From Ochromonadaceae sp. CCMP2298 (lineage: Eukaryota > Sar > Synurophyceae > Ochromonadales > Ochromonadaceae): DNA of 11,628 nt. Of the stretch, positions 1-6,985 are shown in pieces (the first letter of the stretch is position 1; every line of letters starts with the position of its first letter). The notes beneath the pieces were generated by a model, which had not been told where the DNA came from, made no database searches, and saw nothing but the letters and a program-made list of their open reading frames with translations. A program made the position numbers and the translations under genes. The DNA is taken from positions 1-11,628 of the forward strand of contig MU633666.1 in the NCBI GenBank assembly GCA_026770595.1, written 5' to 3'.

Positions 1-634
1 AATCCCAAGGACAACCGAAGAGTCCAAGGCACTAACGCCCAACCTCGCGGTCAAAGAACAACGCACACAACAACGTGAACCTCTGCGTCGACCGCGAGCG
101 CCCGAAGCCGATCAGTAAACTCCAGCGGGAAAGGACCAGAGAGTAATCCTGGCCGTTTGCACGCCGAAAGGCGATCGAGATTGAAGCTCAACTCATCGGA
201 GAGCCTGGCTCTTCGGACGCAAGCGGTGATCGAGATCGGCTGAAGACCATCCGAAGTCAAAGGTCCGAACCCAACCAAAGAGTCTTTGTTGAAGCAAAAT
301 GACAACTGAGTAGGCGGCGGTTAACTTTTTAATTTTTCTACCCCAGGGGTAATCCGTAAGGTAAAACTAACCAATTTTGTGATAGGAGGTTAAGAGTTCT
401 TAGTCCATCACACTCCCCCAAAACACAGTATTTTTCTTCACACCGGCGCCAAATTGTGAAACAGGGGTTTTGCACTTTTGAATATTGCCGTTCATCCAAA
501 ACCCCCGTTTCTGGTCATGGGCATCAGAGCAGCCGATCGATCCGATCAAACTGCAGAGGGCTCGCGTGTCTGCACTGACCGAGAGAAAAGCAGAAGTTCT
601 CCACACACGGTCGATGGATTACACTTATTTTTGA
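1..634. other. Gene-poor left edge, no recognised gene
   Basis: I see no recognisable gene here. Two short minus-strand reading frames exist (305-51, 84 codons; 618-400, open between stops with no usable ATG at its start), and neither shows a known domain. The second ends in the residues FWGSVMD followed by TAG. The nucleotides coding for that ending recur, inverted, at 2392-2407. A 13-bp perfect palindrome, taccccaggggta, lies at 339-351 beside an AT-rich patch. The stretch is best read as intergenic DNA or eroded transposon sequence. Confidence 0.4.
389..414 (+). repeat. Left arm of a distant inverted-repeat pair
   Basis: Positions 399-414 (cttagtccatcacact) are the exact reverse complement of 2392-2407. 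The similarity continues outward to a gttaa at 389-393, matched by ttaac at 2411-2415, with a few mismatches and a 2-nt length difference between. The pair could be the terminal inverted repeats of a roughly 2-kb element or two copies of one repeat in opposite orientation. I found no convincing target-site duplication outside it. Confidence 0.35.
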
Positions 635-972
635 ATGAGAACATATCCTGAAGACCCAAGGAGGGCCCTGCAGCGCAACGCCGGCGGGCTCAGCCGGAGC
701 GAGGAGGGAGGACGCGGCTGGTGGGGTGGACGGACAATTGGAGGCGAGGTGGGTGGAGCTGGAGCCCAGTGCAGTGTTCAGGTGAGCGATATAACATTGG
801 AACATTGCTCACTGATGTTTTTAATGATGTACCATCCCTGACCGCCACCTCTGACTGTGCCTCAATGCCTCCAACCAACCCGCCCGGCAGGTGCTCGATT
901 CGAGCGCTGTACGCCTTTCGGAGGTCACAAGGCGGCAGTAGGGCAATACAGGCAAGGCAAAGCACAGCAGAG
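635..972 (+). other. Possible spliced transcript, weak
   Basis: Splice-like signals line up on the plus strand: a donor cag|gtgagc at 781/782, an acceptor cccggcag ending at 890 preceded by two ctgac branch-point-like words, and a second donor gag|gtaagc at 972/973. Joining 635-781 to exon 891 keeps phase but meets TAG at 939-941, giving about 65 residues of Gly/Arg-rich sequence with no recognisable domain. This could be a non-coding RNA, an untranslated exon or chance. It is recorded only because three signals agree in orientation and spacing. Confidence 0.15.
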
Positions 973-1029
973 GTAAGCAGTATGTGTTTTAGTGTTATTA
1001 CAACAGGAATGAAGCTATCTAACAATGAT

Positions 1030-1053
1030 TCTCTCTCTCTCTCTCTCGCTCGC
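1030..1053. repeat. (CT)n microsatellite
   Basis: This is an uninterrupted CT dinucleotide run of about nine units (1030-1047), followed by two cgct words. It begins a pyrimidine-rich stretch interrupted by the hairpin at 1075-1138 and resumed at about 1139-1230 by CTGC- and CTCCCTGC-like words. Confidence 0.9.
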
Positions 1054-1074
1054 TCCCTCTTGCCAAGGGCCGCC

Positions 1075-1138
1075 GCCATACTAGCAGTATGGATACTCCT
1101 AGTACGGATACTAGTAGTATCTATACTGCTAGTATGGC
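1075..1138. repeat. Near-perfect 64-nt inverted repeat (hairpin)
   Basis: The arms are 1075-1104 and 1109-1138, 30 nt each, separated by the 4-nt loop cgga. Twenty-eight of 30 positions pair by Watson-Crick rules. One inner position is G:T (wobble in RNA) and one is C:T. The outer 16 bp (1075-1090 with 1123-1138) are perfect. Each arm is itself built from TACTAG/CTAGTA words, so the structure may have arisen by duplication of a short palindrome. It lies in no gene I can support. It could be a small foldback element, a cruciform-prone locus or, if transcribed, a precursor-like hairpin RNA. Confidence 0.9.
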
Positions 1139-1986
1139 ATCCCCACCTCCTCCCTGCTGCTCTCTTCTGCTTCTCTGCTGCCCACTGCTGTTCCCTGGGG
1201 CTCCTTGCTACTCCCTGCGGCTCCCTGGAGTCGGGCTAGATAATCTGCACCTGTGCGTTACCGTGTGGCTGGCCCGCCTGGTCTCCCCCCGGCAGTGCGA
1301 AGCCAGATTCAGCCACAGCAGCTGCACCAGGGGGACTAGAGACACGTTGGTGATACTATTGCTGGGGTGGGGCTGCGGGATCGCGGGCTGTTTCCACCAC
1401 ATATACCCGCCTATGAACTTTTGTGAGACGCTGTATGTCAGGGTCTTAAATGGTAAAGTCCATTTAAATCCCGTATAAATACCCGATTATTTTTTTATAT
1501 TATACATGTTATATTGAATATTTTATTGTAACCATAAAGTATACCTATATATTATCTTTGCCGCATTACTACATGGGTGCAGCAGCATCTTGGAGCACGC
1601 CTGCGCGCGTCGATACAAGATTGAATCCAGGCATACCTGCGCAGCACCTCGTGAGGCCCTTTTGGTAAAATATGTATTCAATATGCATATAAAAGCAGGA
1701 AATACCGAATGGGCCTCGCGAGACGCACAGTGCCAGCCTCTAGACGATCTACAATACACTACAGGGCAAGAATCTCGCGCAGGTCGAAATCTCAGCCCAC
1801 CGTGCTGGAAAGGTCCCGCAGCACCCTGTGACGCCCCATACCCCCCTTACAGTAGGTTATCTTTGATACCTAAGCAGAGAGTAGAATGGCGGGGGGGGGA
1901 GATATATGCTACAAGTGCGCAATTTCAATACTGACCGGTGTAGCCATTCCTGACCATTTTTGGGAGTCCTCTAGCGAAGTCCACCA
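1139..1986. other. Intergenic, pyrimidine-rich then AT-rich
   Basis: From 1139 to about 1230 the plus strand is rich in CTGC and CTCC words. From about 1440 to 1570 it is strongly AT-rich and includes a small hairpin (ttaaatgg at 1446-1453 pairing with ccatttaa at 1460-1467). Frames of up to about 115 codons exist (for example 1590-1934, +), but their composition is unremarkable and no domain is recognisable. I see no supported gene. Confidence 0.5.
1648..1722. repeat. Imperfect inverted repeat around an AT-rich loop
   Basis: ctcgtgaggccc (1648-1659) pairs with gggcctcgcgag (1711-1722) at 11 of 12 positions (the mismatch is G:T type). The intervening 51 nt are AT-rich and contain the palindrome tatgcata. 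It may be part of a small decayed foldback element; no function is evident. Confidence 0.5.
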
Positions 1987-2072
1987 TGGAGGGAAACTGA
2001 CCCAACTGAATAAATCTGTTAGAAAGGTGTATAGAGATCATTAATTAACTAATTGGGTCAGTTTCCCTGCCA
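1987..2072. mobile_element. Short foldback, MITE-like element
   Basis: gggaaactgacccaa (1991-2005) is the perfect reverse complement of 2053-2067. Pairing extends outward to 1987-2072 with a single 1-nt bulge, giving arms of about 19 bp around an AT-rich centre of 47 nt. The 86-nt size, matching termini and AT-rich middle are typical of a very small non-autonomous foldback element. I could not find a clear target-site duplication, so a plain hairpin remains possible. Confidence 0.5.
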
Positions 2073-2118
2073 CTCTCTGACCTCAGGCTGCGATCTTGGG
2101 AAGCAGGAAACCAAACGA

Positions 2119-2136
2119 CTAACCCTAACCCTTACC
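2119..2136. repeat. Short telomere-like tract
   Basis: The tract holds three hexamers, ctaacc ctaacc cttacc. Read on the minus strand these resemble TTAGGG-type telomeric repeats. With only three units, one altered, this could be chance, an interstitial relic of double-strand-break repair, or a sign of subtelomeric origin. Confidence 0.35.
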
Positions 2137-2194
2137 TGGTCACTTTTCTCCGTTGTTTCCCGCTACGCACTTCCCCAGGAGGCCTATCTGGGAA

Positions 2195-2231
2195 ATTTCA
2201 GATGACCATTCGCGCCCTCCCCATCTGAAAT
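2195..2231. repeat. 10-bp inverted repeat
   Basis: atttcagatg (2195-2204) pairs perfectly with catctgaaat (2222-2231) across a 17-nt GC-rich loop. The right arm overlaps the ATG of the small frame at 2230-2406. It is one of several inverted repeats clustered between 1648 and 2231. Confidence 0.5.
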
Positions 2232-2406
2232 GGCTACGATATCTGAACAACTTGTGGAGCGCGTAGATAATGGACGAAGTGCTCATGAGGACATTTTCCA
2301 GGATTTCGGCGGACCCCAAAAATACGGGAGTTGTGCAGACGCCACGCACAGAAACGGCTTTTTTGCACATAGCCAACGCCAGTGGTGGTACAGTGTGATG
2401 GACTAA
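2230..2406 (+). CDS. Small uncharacterised ORF, 58 codons
   Basis: The frame runs from ATG at 2230 to TAA at 2404-2406, giving a 58-residue protein. It begins MATISEQLVERV and ends QRQWWYSVMD. The composition is protein-like (acidic and aromatic residues, little low complexity), but I recognise no family. It lies just upstream of the SET-domain frame, in a different frame. Its last codons fall in the inverted-repeat arm shared with 399-414, where the reverse-strand frame ends with a similar WGSVMD. It may be the tail of an eroded transposon gene and not an independent gene. Confidence 0.2.
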   Translation: MATISEQLVERVDNGRSAHEDIFQDFGGPQKYGSCADATHRNGFFAHSQRQWWYSVMD

Positions 2407-2415
2407 GGAGTTAAC
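2392..2415 (-). repeat. Right arm of a distant inverted-repeat pair
   Basis: This is the partner of 389-414: a 16-nt perfect inverted match (2392-2407) plus a shared ttaac end. It overlaps the stop codon of the 58-codon frame at 2230-2406 and sits just before the SET-domain frame. In both copies the segment encodes the residues SVMD followed by a stop on the strand read outward, which supports common descent over chance. Confidence 0.35.
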
Positions 2416-2852
2416 AAAAATCTGACAAAAAACATCACCCGTCCAACGCCCGTGTTGGCATCGGGAGAGGCCTGGGCATCACCTCCGAGGTAATGCCCGG
2501 GGAGAGGCTGGGCCAGTATATGGGTCATGTTGGAGGGCGGGCAGTATACAATGCCACTTACTCCGGGTACGGCCACCTTCTGGACGACACTGTGCTGGAT
2601 TGCACGTTCTTCTCCCGGCACTACTGCCTCCCCTCCCACTGTAACGACTACAGGGGAGTGGTGAACAGGCACACCGGAGAGGCCGGCGAAGCCAACTGCG
2701 AGATCGTACGGGGAGACCGCGACGAGATCTGGCTCGTGGCCACGCGCAGGATCAGCCCGGGGCCGCGTGGATACGCGGAGCTGCTTACCTTCTACGGGGA
2801 GGGGTACGAAGTAGATATAGTATCTATTTTAAGTAGATTAAACTATATATAG
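2415..2852 (+). pseudogene. SET-domain methyltransferase fragment
   Basis: The frame is open from just after TAA (2412-2414) to TAG at 2850-2852. The first ATG is at 2493, but SET-like sequence starts before it, at about 2457 (GIGRGLGITS), so the true start is upstream, probably in an exon or a lost part. SET landmarks in order are GRGLGITSEVMPGERLGQY (start of the fold), an NDYRG...EANCEI stretch in the place of the cofactor-binding NH/N region, IWLVATRRISPG, and the closing LLTFYGEGY with the conserved Tyr. SET enzymes transfer methyl from S-adenosylmethionine to protein lysines. No pre-SET or post-SET cysteines are visible, and the sequence turns AT-rich straight after the last motif. It neighbours the Harbinger relic. 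It is probably a broken gene or an exon. The SET assignment is fairly firm; substrate and activity are unknown. Confidence 0.6.
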
Positions 2853-2912
2853 CTTACAAATGCGGTCAAGTTACCTACTTTAAACACAGAACGTGCTATC
2901 TACACATTTGAT

Positions 2913-3826
2913 TTACTGCCGCGACCTGCACATGGCGTGCAGAGGACGCCCCTTCCCCGCATTCTGTAGGTTCTGCTACATGCGGGGCCGGCGCCCCCCT
3001 GTTGCACGATTACGATGCAGTTGATCATCATAAGCATCATTGTTACCAAATACTACATACTCATCTTCGGGCAGCTGATCCTCGAGGAATCTCCGAAAGG
3101 GCATCGTGACCTGACGATCCAGGCAGAGATTGTGGAGCTTCATGGAGGTAAAAATGACCGGCTCCACCTCTCATATGCACAGATGAGGGGCCGCCAGAAG
3201 ATGCCCCACCGCTTGACCATCATGCCGAAGGCGCGCTCGATCGACTGGCGGCTGTGCGACAGCCAGTAGTTGAAGGAGTCCCGCCAGCGGCCCACCCCCC
3301 GCCCCGGCCAAGGAGATAGCATCTGGTCTGTAGTGCTAAACGCCTCGTCTCCGATGCAGAAATAGCGCTCGTCCAGCTTGCCTTGCAGCAGCGCCTCGGA
3401 GAGAGCACAGCCCGCCACCCCAAAGGCGAAACAGATGTCGAGATGTTGCCCCCCCGCCAGCCACCTCAGGGTGACTGCGAGTCTGGTCCGAGTCGGTATC
3501 TCACTCCCCGAAGACGCGATCGCCTTAACTGCGTCGCGCGCAATCAGAGGCTAGAGCCTCTCGACGAGCTCGTCGAAGCTGGCTCTGTCGAGGCGGAACA
3601 TGCGCACGAACATCTCATCCGAGTGCCTGCCCATCTCCTCAATCGCATAGCCTCGATTACGGTGTGAGCTGCGCTGCTTGCGTCGACGGCTGCTCTCTGA
3701 TTCTCTACTGGCGCGCTCTGCAGTCCTGTTCCGCTTCACCATCGCCGTAACCAGAGCCCTCCGCTTCCATCTGGGCAGCTGCTTGGTGCTCCAGACCTTG
3801 GTGATGGACAGAGCGCTGTTAATCAT
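2913..3826 (-). pseudogene. Decayed PIF/Harbinger-type DDE transposase
   Basis: Harbinger transposases cut and paste DNA transposons with a DDE nuclease. Read on the minus strand from the ATG at 3826, the copy shows FVRMFRLDRASFDELVERL, then (after an in-frame TAG at 3551-3553) RTRLAVTLRWLAGG and DICFAFGVA. It then jumps to ERYFCIGDEAF (second catalytic Asp), SPWPGRG, RDSFNYWLSHSRQ and IERAFG (catalytic Glu), KRWGIFWRP and, one frame over, MKLHNLCLDR. Three lesions disable it. The TAG is the first. The second is an internal deletion at about 3405-3415 that removes the segment carrying the first catalytic Asp. The third is a one-base frameshift near 3160. The second frame stops at TAG 2976-2978, but similarity may continue in frame to TAA at 2913-2915. 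No terminal inverted repeats or target-site duplication were found by eye. It is a dead relic of an autonomous element. Confidence 0.88.
2955..2987. repeat. GC-rich stem-loop at the transposase 3' end
   Basis: ccccgca (2955-2961) pairs with tgcgggg (2981-2987), and tgtag (2965-2969) pairs with ctaca (2976-2980). A 3-nt bulge and a 6-nt loop complete the structure. It overlaps the TAG at 2976-2978 in the transposase reading frame. It may be an ordinary secondary structure or part of an element end. Confidence 0.45.
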
Positions 3827-3859
3827 GTCGGATTGGGCACACAGTTCACGAAAAGGCAA

Positions 3860-4541
3860 AGATATGCTTGGATCGCAACTAAAGGTGGTGTGGACCCAGA
3901 ACGAGAAGCATCAGCTTGCTCGAATCACCTTGAGCTCGACGAAAGGTTTGTGCGACCCAGAACCCACCGATCTGGCAACATTCCCAGCAAGATTCCGCAC
4001 TGTGTGACACTCAAACCCAGCCCACGACCTTGGGAGAAAATACCTTCGGGAATTTTTTTGGAAACCTCAATGAGTATGCCACCGTAGAGAAAAGGGATAT
4101 CACCGAGCAAAGGGTAATAGCTTGGTCGGCGCGGAGTTGCGACGGGGACGAAACCTTCACACAAGGATCTCAATTTCATGATCGATTTTCTTGGGAAGAA
4201 TGCAATGATCAAGGCAGGTATATTGAGCGGTCAGAGAGTCCGAAAACTGAGTGGCGGTTGAAATCGATATAACGCTTGTCCTTTTTAATGACAACCGCTC
4301 TGCCCTCCAGCTCTGCTCTGCGGCTTTTGTCCGCGTCCACCAGCTAGAGCCACTACCTATAAACCTGCTCAAGCTTCTCCGTCGCACCCTGCGCAGCCTT
4401 GCACCCTAAACGCAACCCTTCATGTAAACTAAGCCTTGCCATTGAGCAAGAATATCAAAAAGGTGAATAACAGCTTAAGAATTTTCTACTGCTTGCACCT
4501 AATCTTTGCAATTCCTTGATCAGCAATTCCCTCTGTTAACT
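3860..4541. other. Gene-free stretch between relic and repeat
   Basis: This is upstream sequence of the transposase relic and probably includes remains of that element. The longest frames are 4030-4272 (+, about 80 codons, no ATG at its open end) and 4212-3925 (-, 95 codons). Neither has a recognisable motif. A gacccagaac word occurs twice about 60 bp apart (about 3894 and 3954). From 4380 to 4541 the base composition becomes more AT-rich. No RNA gene or promoter is evident. Confidence 0.45.
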
Positions 4542-4685
4542 ACTCCAGATATTTCATCAACTTCTCCAAATTCGGCTACTACAACATCTTGTGCTATTTT
4601 AGCGACCTCTGCAATCCACACTGTTTCATCTACATCTGCCACTTCGGCTACTTCGACTATTTTGGCAACTTCAGCTACTTCTAGG
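4542..4685. repeat. Degenerate 9-bp tandem repeat
   Basis: About 16 consecutive 9-nt units fit the pattern acttcggct; good copies are at 4641-4649, 4650-4658, 4668-4676 and 4605-4613. Read on the plus strand in the frame opening with ATG at 4506 and ending with TAG at 4680-4682, the units encode Thr-Ser-Ala triplets. Read on the minus strand they encode EVAEVA-like text. Because the period is three codons, both strands stay open. I regard the frames as a by-product of the repeat, not genes. It ends 223 bp before the uL30 start codon. Confidence 0.75.
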
Positions 4686-4908
4686 GAATAACAGAATAAG
4701 GGGTCCGGACCAAGAAGGACGTAAAGGGGGCTAATTCCCCTACGTGCGTTTCGCAAGCTCCCACCATTCATTTGCAGCAGACCCAGACCCAGACTCGGAG
4801 GACGCAGCAGACGCGCATCGTGCTCTCTTGACTCGCAGCTCCGTGTTGAGGAGCTGAGATCAAATCCAGCCGGCAAGCATCTTCCTATTACCCCCGTAAT
4901 TTGGCAGC
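4686..4908 (+). promoter_or_regulatory. uL30 upstream region with a 5' stem-loop
   Basis: This is the presumed promoter and 5' leader of the uL30 gene. A stem-loop is visible at 4833-4859: cagctcc (4836-4842) pairs with ggagctg (4850-4856) across a 7-nt loop, with two further pairs beyond a G-A mismatch. It ends 49 nt before the start codon, so it probably lies in the leader. Words repeating gcagac and cagaccc occur at 4780-4810. I see no TATA box or pyrimidine-tract leader I would defend. Transcription start is not determinable. Confidence 0.3.
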
Positions 4909-5676
4909 ATGGCGACCTACGACCCGTCCCAGCCGCCCCTCGTCTCGGAGACTCTCCTGAAGAAGAGGAGGAATCTCGATGAATTGGCACATCGCAGATC
5001 TATCACTGTGGAAAAGCAGGTGAAGAGGAAGCGCGTGGTGCGCGGTGAGGACATTAAAATCAAGAGACCGGAGATGTTTGTGACAGAGTTTCGCATCCAG
5101 GAGGGGTCCATGAACAAGATGAACCGGAGGAAGAGAAAGGTGGAGCAGAAGAAGACGCCCGTGCCGAAGACAGCCATCAAGAGCACAGTGGGGTTTGTGG
5201 TGAGGATTCACACTGGGAGACACGCGAACCAGCAGATCAAGAGTGATCTGATGAGGATGGGGTTGACAAAGAAATACGACGCGAAGTTCGTGAAGCTCGA
5301 TGCGGCAGGAATCGCCGCGCTGAAGCCCCTCGATGCGTACTTGGCGTACGGGTATGTGACGCAGAAGTCGGTGGTGGAGCTGGTGCACCGGAGGGCCTTC
5401 ACTACCGCTACAGGCGTCAAGAAGGCACTCACGGACAACGTCATCGTCGAGAAGGCTCTGGGGAACAAGAACATAATCTGCCTGTCTGACCTGTCTCACG
5501 AGATCTACAACGTGGGTGCCAACTTCGAAGCCGCGTCCAAGTTCCTGTGCGCCTTCCGGCTCTCCTCGCCCACGGGCCACTACGAGAAGAAGATCCTCAA
5601 GGTCACCGACGCGGTCGAGGACGGGGGCGGGTTCCTCGCAGACAACATGGATAGTTTCCTCAATAAAATACTGTAA
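4909..5676 (+). CDS. RPL7: 60S ribosomal protein uL30 (L7)
   Basis: uL30 is a structural protein of the large cytosolic ribosomal subunit that binds rRNA. The 255-residue product matches the family's usual length of about 240-260. Residues 1-80 form the basic N-terminal extension (ETLLKKRRNLDELAHRR, lysine/arginine-rich). VPKT at 85-88 precedes the L30 core (FVVRIHTGRHANQ at 96-108, KKYDAKFVKLD at 121-131, LAYGYVTQKSVVELVHRRA at 145-163). The eukaryotic block LTDN (174-177), then GNKNIICLSDLSHEIYNVG (185-203) and FRLSSP (216-221), follows. HEIY and LTDN favour ribosomal L7 over the nucleolar L7-like paralogue. The gene is intronless, and its ATG is the first in frame with similarity starting directly after. 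An AATAAA lies inside the coding end (5662-5667) and could act in 3' processing. The sequence is rather divergent (RIHTGRH in place of the usual RIRG), suggesting a protist outside well-known groups. It converges on the next gene, 176 bp away. Confidence 0.93.
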   Translation: MATYDPSQPPLVSETLLKKRRNLDELAHRRSITVEKQVKRKRVVRGEDIKIKRPEMFVTEFRIQEGSMNKMNRRKRKVEQKKTPVPKTAIKSTVGFVVRIHTGRHANQQIKSDLMRMGLTKKYDAKFVKLDAAGIAALKPLDAYLAYGYVTQKSVVELVHRRAFTTATGVKKALTDNVIVEKALGNKNIICLSDLSHEIYNVGANFEAASKFLCAFRLSSPTGHYEKKILKVTDAVEDGGGFLADNMDSFLNKIL

Positions 5677-5852
5677 ACATAAATTTACGCATTTCGTGCT
5701 GCTTTCGAATACTTTTAGTTATGAATAATTACGAACAGTGAATATCAATTCCAGCTCTCGGCCTTTCCCGCCAGTCGGCAGCCTCTAACAGTCTAAGTTT
5801 AGTGCGCCAGCTGCTTCATACTATACATCATATTATACCATCTACCATCATA
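5677..5852. other. Convergent 3' intergenic region with a direct repeat
   Basis: This holds the 3' ends of uL30 (+) and the membrane coiled-coil gene (-). It is AT-rich next to uL30. A 13-bp direct repeat, catcatattatac, occurs at 5826-5838 and 5846-5858, the second copy overlapping the stop codon of the minus-strand gene. Both genes probably polyadenylate here, but I cannot place the sites. Confidence 0.5.
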
Positions 5853-6985
5853 TTATACAACGTGCCCGCTCCTCGGCGAGGCACAGTTCGCCCTCCCTGC
5901 CACGTTCTCGGAGAATGCCCCACTATGGGAATTGGAGGCAGCGGGGGCAGTGGCGGAGGAGCTCTTGAGCGAGGGGTGTGCGGGCGATGCCTGCTGCACC
6001 TCCAGCACCCTCTGCAGGTCCTTGAGGTGAGTCACCACCACCCTCTCCAGGCGCTGGTAGGAGCTGGTGATGTCCTCGATCTCGCTCTCCTGCGTGCGGC
6101 TCTCAGCCACGATCTCGTGGTCCAGCCGCTCTGCCTCGCCCTCCTGGCGCTCCACTCGTGCGCTCACCTGTGGTTGATGCGTGTAGTGTGGTAGTGTAGT
6201 GTTAGACGACAAGGATATGTAACAGTTTATCAGCAAAGGCTTCTCGCGAGCATGTACGAATATGCAACAACATGCATTACGCAGCACCCGACGCTCCAAC
6301 CTGCAGGCGGAAGGCCTCTGCCTCGATCAGCTGCTTGTGCAGGTCATCGATGGCCTGCTGAGACTCCGACCCGCGCATGTGCACCTGCTTTCTGAGGTGC
6401 TGCAGCTTCTCCTCCGCGCGACTGCCGTGCCTCTGCAGCTGCTGCGTGTTCAGCTCCACCTCAGACAGAGCCGCCTGCTTCGTCACAATCGTCTGGCGCT
6501 GGATCTCAAGGTCAGCCATCACGACCTTCTGCCGGTCCACCTCTCCGCGCAGCTCCGTGACTGACTCGATGGCGCCCCGCACCTCACCCTGCGCCTCGTC
6601 CACGTTGCCGCCAATTCAGGCCATTTCTAATTCACACGCCGGACAGGGCCCTCTTTTGCACTTCTTCTTCGATGTTGCAGATCAGCTCCCGTGCAAAGTG
6701 CACCGCGCACCAACTGAAAGCCACCAGCATCAGCGTGGCAAACATGCACTTGTAGGTCATGTTGCGCGCACAGTCGTGGCAGCTGCGAATTCTGCAGTAG
6801 TAACGGTTGTTGAGCTTCTCCAGAACGCTCCACCTGCGCCTCCCTCCCGTGGGAGAAGTGGCAGCAACATCAATATCTTCCTCCAGATCGCCGATCAGCT
6901 CGCCGTCATCGAGCAAGTGATCTCTCCCCGCGAGCAGCGGCGTCGTCTCCCGCGGAGGCACTCGCCCGGCAGTCTGCTCGCTCAT
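5853..6985 (-). CDS. Predicted single-pass membrane coiled-coil protein
   Basis: I propose three exons: 6985-6638, 6588-6301 and 6167-5853, joined by introns 6637-6589 (49 nt) and 6300-6168 (133 nt), all phase 0. The product is 316 residues. The first ATG (6985) starts MSEQTAGRVPPRETTPLL. E13-x-x-x-L17-L18 fits an acidic dileucine sorting signal. An acidic patch (DDGELIGDLEEDIDV) is followed by a basic patch with Cys 64, 69 and 72 and one hydrophobic segment at about 79-98 (MFATLMLVAFSWCAVHFA). Positive charge before the segment predicts a cytosolic N-terminus (type II). Exons 2 and 3 encode an almost continuous coiled coil (rich in E, Q, L, R), then a Ser/Ala-rich tail. The layout resembles Golgi type II coiled-coil proteins only in architecture; I find no family match. 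Exon joins are inferred from GT..AG signals and phase, with ctgaat as a possible branch point in intron 1. Confidence 0.65.

Noticed and set aside
1021-1239. Frames running through the CT repeat and hairpin (for example 721-1239, +)
   Set aside because: They are open only because of repeat composition, with Leu/Ser/Cys-rich text and no recognisable domain.
2976-3553. In-frame TAG codons in the transposase as a sign of a reassigned stop codon
   Set aside because: The copy also has a frameshift and a deletion, so nonsense decay explains them. The large ORF ends at TAG, and the other genes use TAA or TGA.
4506-4682. Plus-strand frame of Thr/Ser/Ala repeats before uL30
   Set aside because: The frame is a consequence of the 9-bp period of the repeat; it has no non-repeat domain or support as a gene.
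4888-5580. A 230-codon minus-strand frame over uL30
   Set aside because: It is the antisense shadow of the ribosomal protein gene, with Leu/His-rich text and no family resemblance.
6021-6037. gaggtgagtcacc on the plus strand as a splice donor
   Set aside because: It lies inside exon 3 of the minus-strand coiled-coil gene, where it codes for VTHL on the other strand; there is no plus-strand gene around it.
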